Shown here in pieces: positions 6,504 to 13,348 of a stretch of DNA of 15,744 bases. The notes beneath the pieces were generated by a model that was not told the DNA's origin, searched no databases, and saw nothing but the letters and a program-made list of their open reading frames with translations. The stretch comes from Candidatus Faecivivens stercorigallinarum (GTDB lineage: Bacteria > Bacillota > Clostridia > Oscillospirales > Ruminococcaceae). Position 1 is the stretch's first letter, and each line of letters opens with the position of its first letter. The stretch covers positions 1 through 15,744 of the forward strand of contig DVLN01000088.1 in assembly GCA_018715465.1 (NCBI GenBank). Reading direction: 5' to 3'. The position numbers were made by a program, and so were the translations under genes.

Positions 6504-7710
6504 CAGCATCCTCCAATTCTGATGCCAGTGCCGGGAAAATTGCGATACTGCGCTTTAAAATTCCCTGCATATAAGCAATGACGATACCGTAATTGGTAAT
6601 CGGAACTCCCTGGTCAATTGCACACTTCATCCGGTAGCGAACTTCCCTTTCTCCCAGCATACAGCCACCGCAGTGGATAATCAGCGCATATGGAGACAGG
6701 TCTTCCGGGAACTCGGTACCCGAACAGGTCTCAATCTCCAGTTCCGCACCGGTATATCCGCGCAGCCAGCGCGGAATTTTTACACTGCCAATATCGTCGC
6801 ACTGGCGATGGTGGGTACACCCTTCGGCAATCAGTATCCGGTCGCCGTCCTTCAGCTGCTCAACTGCCGAAACACCTTTTACCGCTGTTTCCAGCAGACC
6901 TTTATACCGTGCCATCAGAATTGAGAAAGAGGTCAGCGGAATAGAAGGCGGCGTATCCGCCGAAACCTTGGCAAACACCTGACTGTCGGTAATGACCAGC
7001 GACGGTCTCTTCCCAAGCGATTCGAGCGTCTCTTTCAGCTCAAATTCCTTGACGACAATCGCCGCCGCGTCTGCTTCCAGAATATCGCGGATGGTCTGCT
7101 GCTGGGGCAGAATCAACCGCCCTTTAGGTGCCGCCTTATCAATCGGGGTCACCAGCAGGACAAAATCACCCGGATGAATCAAATCGCCGACAATCTGCAA
7201 TTTAGGCTGATCGGTGACGGAAAGCCGTGCAATCCGTTCTTTCAGCTCATAAATGCCCGCACCCGTCAGCGCACTGACCCAGACCTCTTCCGGCTTAACT
7301 TCTGCCGGAGCAGCAACAACGTCCGACTTGTTCATAACTACCAGATAAGGAATTTGCTTTTCAGAAAACAGCCCGAGCAGCTGTTGTTCACAGCTGCCGA
7401 TTCCCTCTCCGGCATCTACCACCAGAACCGCAACATCGGTTTTATTCAGTACCTGGCGGGTCTTGCGAACCCGCAGTGCACCCAATTCGCCTTCGTCGTC
7501 AAAGCCGGGGGTATCGATAATCATGACCGGTCCCATCGGAAGCAGCTCCATTGATTTATAGACCGGATCGGTTGTCGTCCCCTTGGTATCCGATACGACT
7601 GCCAGCTCCTGCCCGGTCACCGCATTGACGACGCTGGATTTACCGGCGTTGCGGCGGCCAAAAAAGCCGATATGTACTCGTTCCCCGGAAGGGGTCGAAT
7701 TCATTCCCAT
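6487..7710 (-). CDS. hydF: [FeFe]-hydrogenase H-cluster maturation GTPase HydF
   Basis: Scaffold and carrier on which the 2Fe subcluster is completed before delivery to apo-hydrogenase. The 407 residues follow the family plan. The N-terminal GTPase domain has G1 GRRNAGKS (18-25), G3 DTPG (66-69), G4 NKSD (127-130) and G5 SAL (146-148). A dimerisation domain follows. The C-terminal cluster-binding domain has Cys298-Thr-His300 and the HCGGC motif at 346-350 (Cys347, Cys350), giving the CxH...HCxxC signature. AGGAGGT lies 7 bases before the ATG. The gene begins 50 bases after the binding-protein gene and overlaps aspA, so it belongs to the long minus-strand operon. All key residues are intact. 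Its presence implies an [FeFe]-hydrogenase elsewhere in the genome. Confidence 0.97.
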   Translation of the reverse strand: MGMNSTPSGERVHIGFFGRRNAGKSSVVNAVTGQELAVVSDTKGTTTDPVYKSMELLPMGPVMIIDTPGFDDEGELGALRVRKTRQVLNKTDVAVLVVDAGEGIGSCEQQLLGLFSEKQIPYLVVMNKSDVVAAPAEVKPEEVWVSALTGAGIYELKERIARLSVTDQPKLQIVGDLIHPGDFVLLVTPIDKAAPKGRLILPQQQTIRDILEADAAAIVVKEFELKETLESLGKRPSLVITDSQVFAKVSADTPPSIPLTSFSILMARYKGLLETAVKGVSAVEQLKDGDRILIAEGCTHHRQCDDIGSVKIPRWLRGYTGAELEIETCSGTEFPEDLSPYALIIHCGGCMLGEREVRYRMKCAIDQGVPITNYGIVIAYMQGILKRSIAIFPALASELEDADANAD

Positions 7711-7760
7711 CTGTATTACCTCCTGTTTCCAATTATCCCCATCAATTTGTCTAATCTATA

Positions 7761-8969
7761 TCAATCAAAGTATACCGCACCGGCAGCAGTCACCGGCGTA
7801 AAGATCGACTCTGCTTGTTCCTCGGTCAGCTGGACACCAAAGACACTGTCATAATAATCAATCGTCTTTTCGGTTACGTCGATATCCTCAAACAGTTCAG
7901 GATAAACCGTCTTTGCCAGCCAGTAGAGGGTGATCGGTGTGTCGACGCCAGGTGTATAGCTGCGGTACATGCCGAGCGGCATCTTGTAGACCTGGCCCAG
8001 CTTGATTGCGTCAATCTCGCTCCAGTCATAACTGCCGATCGTATTTCCGAACAGGTCGTCAGGAGTCGCCTGGTTAAAGTTGGTGATCAGGATGGTGTCC
8101 GGGTTCCAGCCGTAGATCTGTTCCATGCTGACCTGGTTGGCGTTATCGGTGGACAGCTCCTGCGCGACATTGACCGCACCGATTGCATCGGCCCACCACT
8201 GACCAAAGAAATTCTGGCCGGAAGTTGCAATCGTCGTATCGCTGTACTGGAACAGGAAGAAGAGACGGGCACGGTCTTCATCCGACATATCTGCGACCCG
8301 CTCCTGGATTTCGTCATAGACTTCATTGCTGTAATCGCTAACCAGCTGGGTCTTGTCGTTATCCGGGAACATCTCACTGATCAGTGAAATCCAGTTGTCC
8401 AGCGTCTCAATCGCGTTATAATCCCATTTGTTGACCGAAATCGCAATGCCGGGAATCCCGCTGTTTTTAAGCTGTTCGCCGATTTCCGGGTTGGACGCAC
8501 CATAGAAGACAACATCCGGGTCAAGTTTGATCAGTTCTTCAATGTTGACGGTGGTACCGTCGGTAAAGCCAGTCTCAGCATTGAGAATCTCAGGATAAAG
8601 CTCACTGAGCAGGCTATTCTGAGCGGCGGTCATGCTGGCGGGTGCCATCCCAACGATCTTTTCAGCCGAATCAAAGAAGACCGACAGAACACTCGGCAGC
8701 GGATAGATATCGGCGACTGCAATCCGCTCGATATCATAGGGGACTTCAACCTCATTGCCGGCATGGTCGACGACGATATGGGTCTCTTCGGTTCCCTCAG
8801 ATTCGGCAGAAGAGACCTCTTCACTGCTTTCTCCAGAAGAAGAGACGGTTTCAGAAGAAGACGAAGCGCTGCTTTCTGTCGACTCAGAAGAGGTAGAAGC
8901 AGTGTTGCTGCAGCCTGCTGCTGTCAGCAGAAAAACCAATGCACAAATAAAGCTCAGACTTTTCTTCAT
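7761..8969 (-). CDS. Iron-siderophore/corrinoid-type ABC transporter substrate-binding lipoprotein
   Basis: Extracellular, membrane-anchored ligand-binding protein of a FecB/BtuF-type (class III) importer. Residues 1-20 are a lipoprotein signal peptide ending in the lipobox TAAGC, with Cys20 as lipidation site. A 40-residue Ser/Glu-rich tether follows. The two-lobed binding domain begins at THIVVDHAGNEVEVP (63-77), the usual opening of this family. Length is 402 residues. AAAGGA lies 5 bases before the ATG. The cognate permease and ATPase genes are in the same operon but separated from it by hydE and the three nitrogenase-like genes. The ligand cannot be read from sequence. Iron chelates, haem, corrinoids and other metallo-tetrapyrroles are all handled by this superfamily. 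Confidence 0.92.
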   Translation of the reverse strand: MKKSLSFICALVFLLTAAGCSNTASTSSESTESSASSSSETVSSSGESSEEVSSAESEGTEETHIVVDHAGNEVEVPYDIERIAVADIYPLPSVLSVFFDSAEKIVGMAPASMTAAQNSLLSELYPEILNAETGFTDGTTVNIEELIKLDPDVVFYGASNPEIGEQLKNSGIPGIAISVNKWDYNAIETLDNWISLISEMFPDNDKTQLVSDYSNEVYDEIQERVADMSDEDRARLFFLFQYSDTTIATSGQNFFGQWWADAIGAVNVAQELSTDNANQVSMEQIYGWNPDTILITNFNQATPDDLFGNTIGSYDWSEIDAIKLGQVYKMPLGMYRSYTPGVDTPITLYWLAKTVYPELFEDIDVTEKTIDYYDSVFGVQLTEEQAESIFTPVTAAGAVYFD

Positions 8970-8990
8970 AATTATCCTTTCCTTTCAGTA

Positions 8991-9006
8991 CCGCGCAAAA
9001 TCGCGG
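8991..9006. other. Short hairpin between the NifK-like and binding-protein genes
   Basis: CCGCG and CGCGG pair around a 6-base loop in the 46-base gap. In the transcribed (minus) direction no T-run follows, so it is not a standard terminator of the operon. It could be an mRNA processing or stability element that lets the binding protein be made in excess. It may also be chance. Confidence 0.28.
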
Positions 9007-9015
9007 CCTGTTTTT

Positions 9016-10149
9016 TTATTCTCCCAGAATTTCCTTTTTAAGCTGATCAAAACCGGTCAGCAGGTTGACATCCTCCCGACGGAACAACCGGCCGGAAAAT
9101 GCCTCATGGGGCAGACGGACAAAACGTTTATCCTTGCAGATCGGCTGATACAGCGGGTCGGCAACCACTGTCCGGGCACCGGCCAGTGCCTTTACCAGCT
9201 CGTCCTCGTCCAGCGCGCGAACCAGCCCTGGCTGGCTTTCACAGCAGACCGGGCAGATCACCCGGACATCTCCTCCGCCCTCCCAGCGCAGTGCCGCCGC
9301 AAGCGAAAGGCTGGTAACGCTTTCCCCGATCAGAACAGTTGTTCCTTCCGGGCTTGCAGGCTGGCAGAGATTGCGGCAGGTTTTATCTTCTGCCGACCGA
9401 TGCAGTGCATCCAGCACCTCGGCGGTAAATTTTTGGCCGACCGGTGCTCCGATCACATAAGGCGTTCCGTACATGGCTTTCAGCTTTTTTGCCGCTGCAA
9501 GGCCGCACCAGGATACGACCAGATTGACCTCAGCCGCCGCACTGCGGCCGATATCTTCCAGACTACACCCCATCGACCAGGTCGAAAGAACTGTAAACCC
9601 GTCTGCCTGCAGCCGGCTGACCAGTTCCCGGTCATACCCGCAGACCGCAAAGTCCAGCGGCGTCAGCCCAAGGACATTGACACTATGGGGAACTACCTCC
9701 ATCGGGCTGGTCATCCTCGAAGCAAATGCCTCAAACGCCATTGAAATTCCGCTCAGATAATCGTGCATTCCATTGGTCGCAAATCCAAAGGTCGGGATTC
9801 CGGTTTTCTTTTCAATCACCGACGCGACTGCCTTATAATCGGTTCCAATCATCATCGGAATTGGCGTTCCCGCCAGCGCGATAAACTTCGGAGACAGTTC
9901 TCCCGCCGCCTGGACAATATCGTCGATCAACTTGCCGTCGTCCCCCATCACCGCTTCCATTTCGGAAAGGCCGGAGATATAAACCATCGAGTCGATATCA
10001 TACCAGCGCGGTTCGTCATGGGTATTATAGGTGGAATTGCAGCCAGACGCATCGTGCATAATCGTCATGCCGCCCAGTTCATAAAGGGCGGAGGCAACAC
10101 CGAAGACATCGGCTGAATAGGTTGAAATAAAGCTGGCAGTCTGTTTCAT
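9016..10149 (-). CDS. Nitrogenase component 1-type protein, NifK-like subunit
   Basis: Member of the Oxidored_nitro (nitrogenase component 1) family. It probably pairs with the adjacent NifD-like protein as the electron-accepting catalytic complex. The start is the ATG at 10149, which forms a 4-base ATGA overlap with the preceding stop and has GGAGG 9 bases upstream. An ATG 9 bases earlier touches that ribosome binding site. It encodes 377 residues, much shorter than true NifK (about 500). The recognisable opening is SADVFGVASALYELGG...HDASGCNSTY, where Cys37 corresponds to the family's P-cluster-type GC ligand. Other cysteines cluster at 258/262 and 302/303. Residues typical of FeMo-cofactor nitrogenases are not evident. 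No nifB or nifEN pair is present. The substrate is unknown. Confidence 0.87.
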   Translation of the reverse strand: MKQTASFISTYSADVFGVASALYELGGMTIMHDASGCNSTYNTHDEPRWYDIDSMVYISGLSEMEAVMGDDGKLIDDIVQAAGELSPKFIALAGTPIPMMIGTDYKAVASVIEKKTGIPTFGFATNGMHDYLSGISMAFEAFASRMTSPMEVVPHSVNVLGLTPLDFAVCGYDRELVSRLQADGFTVLSTWSMGCSLEDIGRSAAAEVNLVVSWCGLAAAKKLKAMYGTPYVIGAPVGQKFTAEVLDALHRSAEDKTCRNLCQPASPEGTTVLIGESVTSLSLAAALRWEGGGDVRVICPVCCESQPGLVRALDEDELVKALAGARTVVADPLYQPICKDKRFVRLPHEAFSGRLFRREDVNLLTGFDQLKKEILGE

Positions 10150-11495
10150 AAGCAGCATCCTCCCCCGAAGCCCTTAATCTGAATCAGACTGCGGGCATCT
10201 TTTTTATGCAGGTAAGCGTCCTCCATTTCGCCGGCCAGTCGGATAATGCCGTCAAAGCCGTACAGGCCACCACACTCAACGATATTGACAAAATTGTCGC
10301 TGCCGGTAAAATATGCCGCCTTCTGTCCAAGAGCAAGAAAATGTTTTCCACCGGCGCCTGCATCTTCCCCGTGCAGGAACCGCATCTTCACTTCAACGGT
10401 CGCATACAGCATCAGATCGGGTGCTTCTCTTTGCAGCGCTTCAAAGTCTGCCTTTTCCTCGCCGATTCCATCCAGATAAACCCGCTGAACGTTAAAGCCT
10501 TTTCTGAGCAGCAGACGCGCCAGGCTCAGCGGACGGTAACAGAGGGTATAATCAATCGCGATCGGCGTATCACCAATTACCGCTTTGGCCTTCTCCATCG
10601 CCGCTTCACAATCAGCGATCCGTCTGGAAAAATCCTTTCGCGGCAGATGCAGCGCATCGCAGAGGGTATTCAGCCCGTCCACGATTTCATTATAATCATA
10701 CGACAGCGGCAGATAGAGATATTTCTGCCCGAGCCGTCTTTCCAGTGCTGCTGCTCCGGCCTTAGCTGCCGGATTATAGACGATATTCAGCGAAGCGGTC
10801 GCCATCTGCTGATACTCTGCATAGCTGTGACAATCCTGAATCTCCCGCAGGGTATAGCCGCCCTCCTTTACGATCGTCACCAGCTCGCTGGTCGGCAGGG
10901 TCGCAAAGTCGTTGCCGATGATGTTGACGCTCTTTTGGTCCAGCGGCTGTTTTTTAAGCAGGCTGTACAGCTGCCGCCGCATCAGCTGATCGGGCGTCAG
11001 CCCGCTTTTACGCATGATCGGATTCATATAACAGTCGGTAAAATCCACGTCCGGGTACTTTTCCCGCAGTCGGCGATAAACCAGCTTGAGGTCGCAGCCG
11101 GTAAAGTGGTGAACACAGCTGGTATACAGCAGCACCGCCGGCGGACGTTTGGGGAGCTTGGACAGAATATCCCCCACCCCGTCAATAATCAGCTGTTCCA
11201 TGTCCCCGTCCAGCAGGTTGTTTTCCCGCACAGCGATGGTAGAAAACCGGTCGGAAGTTCCCTGTTCGGCAGCGGTCAGAACGACGCCCCGCAGGCAGCT
11301 GGCAGCGCAGACAAAGATTTCGTGTCCTTCCGGAACCAGCATTCCGGTGTGTACAATGTTCCAGGTACCGCGTGCCGGAGCCGAATACTCCAGTCCTGAA
11401 CGAAAAGGCGCCGGAAATTTTGCGTCGGCAATCCGAACTGCCGCACAACTTTCATCTACATCCATCCGCTCAATCTTTTTCAGCATCCGCCTCAT
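10146..11495 (-). CDS. Nitrogenase component 1-type protein, NifD-like subunit
   Basis: Second Oxidored_nitro family member of the operon and probable partner of the NifK-like protein. The frame starts at ATG 11495. ATG 11486 is at least as good, because AAAGGA then lies 8 bases upstream. Either start overlaps the NifH-like gene, by 26 or 17 bases. It encodes 449 residues, slightly shorter than NifD. N-terminal Cys63 and Cys67 (FVCAASC) and Cys127 and Cys134 (TSCVHHFTGC) are candidate ligands for an interfacial iron-sulfur cluster. The Cys and His that hold FeMo-cofactor in NifD cannot be recognised. The protein ends in GFGGGCCL, an unusual C-terminal cysteine pair. It could resemble the catalytic parts of protochlorophyllide reductase, CfbD or methylthio-alkane reductase, but it matches none clearly. 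Confidence 0.87.
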   Translation of the reverse strand: MRRMLKKIERMDVDESCAAVRIADAKFPAPFRSGLEYSAPARGTWNIVHTGMLVPEGHEIFVCAASCLRGVVLTAAEQGTSDRFSTIAVRENNLLDGDMEQLIIDGVGDILSKLPKRPPAVLLYTSCVHHFTGCDLKLVYRRLREKYPDVDFTDCYMNPIMRKSGLTPDQLMRRQLYSLLKKQPLDQKSVNIIGNDFATLPTSELVTIVKEGGYTLREIQDCHSYAEYQQMATASLNIVYNPAAKAGAAALERRLGQKYLYLPLSYDYNEIVDGLNTLCDALHLPRKDFSRRIADCEAAMEKAKAVIGDTPIAIDYTLCYRPLSLARLLLRKGFNVQRVYLDGIGEEKADFEALQREAPDLMLYATVEVKMRFLHGEDAGAGGKHFLALGQKAAYFTGSDNFVNIVECGGLYGFDGIIRLAGEMEDAYLHKKDARSLIQIKGFGGGCCL

Positions 11496-12255
11496 CCTTT
11501 CCTTTTTTCACCGCTTCCAGCACCGCTTTTGCCAGAGTGCGGTACTGACCGGCCATCTCACTGTCAGGGAAGGCTTCCACAACTGTCTTGCCCATCTCTT
11601 CCGCCTGCTGGACAAGGTCGGAGCGGTCAAGGGTTCCGACAATCGAAGAATGGAATTCTTCTGCAAACTCCGCGACCTTCTTTTCCTCATCCTTTACATT
11701 TTTCCGGTTGAGAATAATTCCGCCGAGGGTCGCATAGCCGCGGTCGCGGAAATTTTCAATTGCCGTCGCAATATTGGCAGCCGCGTAAATCGCCATATTT
11801 TCACCCGATGTAATGACAAAGACACTGTCGGCATAACCTTCCCGCATCGGCGCAGAAAATCCGCCGCAGACAACGTCGCCCAAAACGTCATAGATGATTA
11901 CATCTGGGCGGTAGACCTCATAACCGCCCATCTCCTCCAGTTTTTCCAGCGCGGTTATAATTCCGCGTCCGGCACACCCGCTGCCCGGTGTCGGTCCGCC
12001 CGCTTCAACACAGACAACCCCACCGTACCCTTCGGTCACCATCTCGGAAAGCTCCAAATTGCCGGGCTTCTGACGAACCAGTTCCAACACCGTTTTAATC
12101 CGTTTGCCACCATGCAGACTGCTGGTGGAATCCGCTTTCGGGTCGCATCCAATCTGCATGACCCGCATACCCTCATCGGCCAGCGCAGCCGAGATATTGG
12201 AGACCGTCGTCGATTTTCCGATGCCGCCTTTTCCATATACTGCAATCTTAATCAT
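11470..12255 (-). CDS. NifH-like ATP-dependent iron-sulfur reductase
   Basis: Homodimeric [4Fe-4S] P-loop ATPase predicted to deliver low-potential electrons to the adjacent NifD/NifK-like complex. The 261-residue protein keeps every key NifH feature. The Walker A is GKGGIGKS (8-15). The DPKADST segment follows at 38-44. Cluster ligand Cys94 lies in GSGCAGRG, with Arg97 matching the arginine that is ADP-ribosylated in nitrogenase. The switch II DVLGD is at 123-127 with cluster ligand Cys130 in VVCGGF. AAGGGG lies 8 bases before the ATG. The acidic/basic C-terminal tail is short. It could be a NifH, BchL, CfbC or MarH-type protein by fold. Its D/K-like neighbours and lack of bch or nifB genes argue against simple nitrogen fixation. 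An intact enzyme is very likely; the pathway is unknown. Confidence 0.93.
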   Translation of the reverse strand: MIKIAVYGKGGIGKSTTVSNISAALADEGMRVMQIGCDPKADSTSSLHGGKRIKTVLELVRQKPGNLELSEMVTEGYGGVVCVEAGGPTPGSGCAGRGIITALEKLEEMGGYEVYRPDVIIYDVLGDVVCGGFSAPMREGYADSVFVITSGENMAIYAAANIATAIENFRDRGYATLGGIILNRKNVKDEEKKVAEFAEEFHSSIVGTLDRSDLVQQAEEMGKTVVEAFPDSEMAGQYRTLAKAVLEAVKKGKDEADAEKD

Positions 12256-12295
12256 AGTTCTTTCCCCTTTATATCATCAATCAAACTACTGACGT

Positions 12296-13348
12296 TTACT
12301 GCCGCATTCTGGGAGAATCCCCCCGGCCGGAAACCATTTGATAACCAATTGCTTCCATCTGAGCTGCCAGCCGTGCCATGCCATCGGCGGCTGAATCGGC
12401 AGTTCCCACCTTGTTGTCATACAGCATATATTTTTTCCGCACCGACAAGGGCGAAAGATTGGGCATGATGACGTTGCATCCCGCCAGTACCCCTTCCTGC
12501 CGTCCGTCCCCACGCACCGTTCCAAGCGCGGTTGTCGCCGGAAGCAGTACCTCAGGAATCATAATCCGGCACAAACTCAGCATCATCAGCGTCATTTCAA
12601 CGCTCCCTGCCGCGAAATCCTTAAACGGAGTCTGGCTGTGGGGGATAAACGGGCCAATGCCGATCATATGCGGCTTAAACACGCCCATGAAGATCATATC
12701 CTCCGCCAGACATTCTACTGTCTGGTAAGGCGAACCGACCATACATCCGCAGCCGACCTGATATCCGATCTCCCGCAGGTCATACAGACAGCGTATTCTG
12801 TTTTCCAGCGTTTGTACCGCCGGATGCAGTTTACCATAATGTACGGTATTTGCTGTTTCATGCCGCAGCAGATACCGCTGTGCTCCGGCGTCAAACATCC
12901 GCTGGTAAGATTCCCGGCTCCGCTCCCCGATCGACAGGGTGACCACACAGTCGGGATGCTGTTCTTTAATGGCGCGGATGATCTCGACCATCCGCTCATC
13001 GGTAAACCAGCCGTCTTCGCCCCCTTGGAGTACAAAGGTACGATATCCGCTCTGGTACCCCTCCTGACAGCATTCGAGAATATCCTCAAATGTCAGCCGG
13101 TAACGGGAAACCGCGTCATTTGAGCGGCGGATTCCGCAGTAATAGCAGTCATTCTTGCAGATATTGGTAAATTCCACAATCCCGCGGAAATAGATCTGAT
13201 TGCCAAAAATCCCGACCGAAATGGCCCGCGCCTTCTCAGCGGCATATTCCCTGTCCTCCGGCGTAAAGGTGGAGAGCAGCTGCACCCAGTCTTCCTTTGG
13301 AAGCTGTTTTTGCTGTTCCAGCCGGTCAATTCGTTGACGATTATCCAT
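12296..13348 (-). CDS. hydE: [FeFe]-hydrogenase H-cluster radical SAM maturase HydE
   Basis: Radical SAM enzyme that in H-cluster assembly processes the HydG-made iron-carbonyl-cyanide-cysteine complex on the way to the 2Fe unit. The 350 residues match the family length. The SAM cluster motif is CKNDCYYC (Cys64, Cys68, Cys71), in the HydE-typical context RGIVEFTNICKNDCYYCGIR. FVLQGGEDGW (105-114), LRHETAN (161-167) and CGCMVGSPYQT (200-210) are also characteristic. Of the cysteines that bind a second, dispensable cluster in some HydE proteins, none is evident in the C-terminal part; only Cys291 is present there. The gene overlaps the ATPase gene by 8 bases and precedes the NifH-like gene by 40. 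A HydE-like paralogue adapted to another cofactor is possible, but hydF in the same operon supports HydE. Confidence 0.9.
   Translation of the reverse strand: MDNRQRIDRLEQQKQLPKEDWVQLLSTFTPEDREYAAEKARAISVGIFGNQIYFRGIVEFTNICKNDCYYCGIRRSNDAVSRYRLTFEDILECCQEGYQSGYRTFVLQGGEDGWFTDERMVEIIRAIKEQHPDCVVTLSIGERSRESYQRMFDAGAQRYLLRHETANTVHYGKLHPAVQTLENRIRCLYDLREIGYQVGCGCMVGSPYQTVECLAEDMIFMGVFKPHMIGIGPFIPHSQTPFKDFAAGSVEMTLMMLSLCRIMIPEVLLPATTALGTVRGDGRQEGVLAGCNVIMPNLSPLSVRKKYMLYDNKVGTADSAADGMARLAAQMEAIGYQMVSGRGDSPRMRQ

Noticed and set aside
7711..7760. Internal promoter before hydF
   Set aside because: A GATAAT-like box exists in the 50-base gap, but no acceptable -35 box lies at 16-18 bases. The ribosome binding site alone explains expression within the operon.
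8991..9017. Plus-strand rho-independent terminator (GC stem followed by a T-run)
   Set aside because: No gene on the plus strand ends here. The T-run is separated from the stem by CCTG and belongs to the last codons of the NifK-like gene on the other strand.
9016..12255. A true molybdenum nitrogenase or a chlorophyll-type (BchLNB) reductase
   Set aside because: Subunit lengths, missing cofactor ligands, and the absence of nifB, a nifEN pair and bch genes do not fit. Context is an importer plus hydrogenase maturation.
10206..12468. Two long plus-strand open frames (397 and 439 codons) opposite the nitrogenase-like genes
   Set aside because: They mirror strongly conserved genes on the minus strand, which keep NifH and component 1 motifs. 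The plus-strand translations show no recognisable motif.
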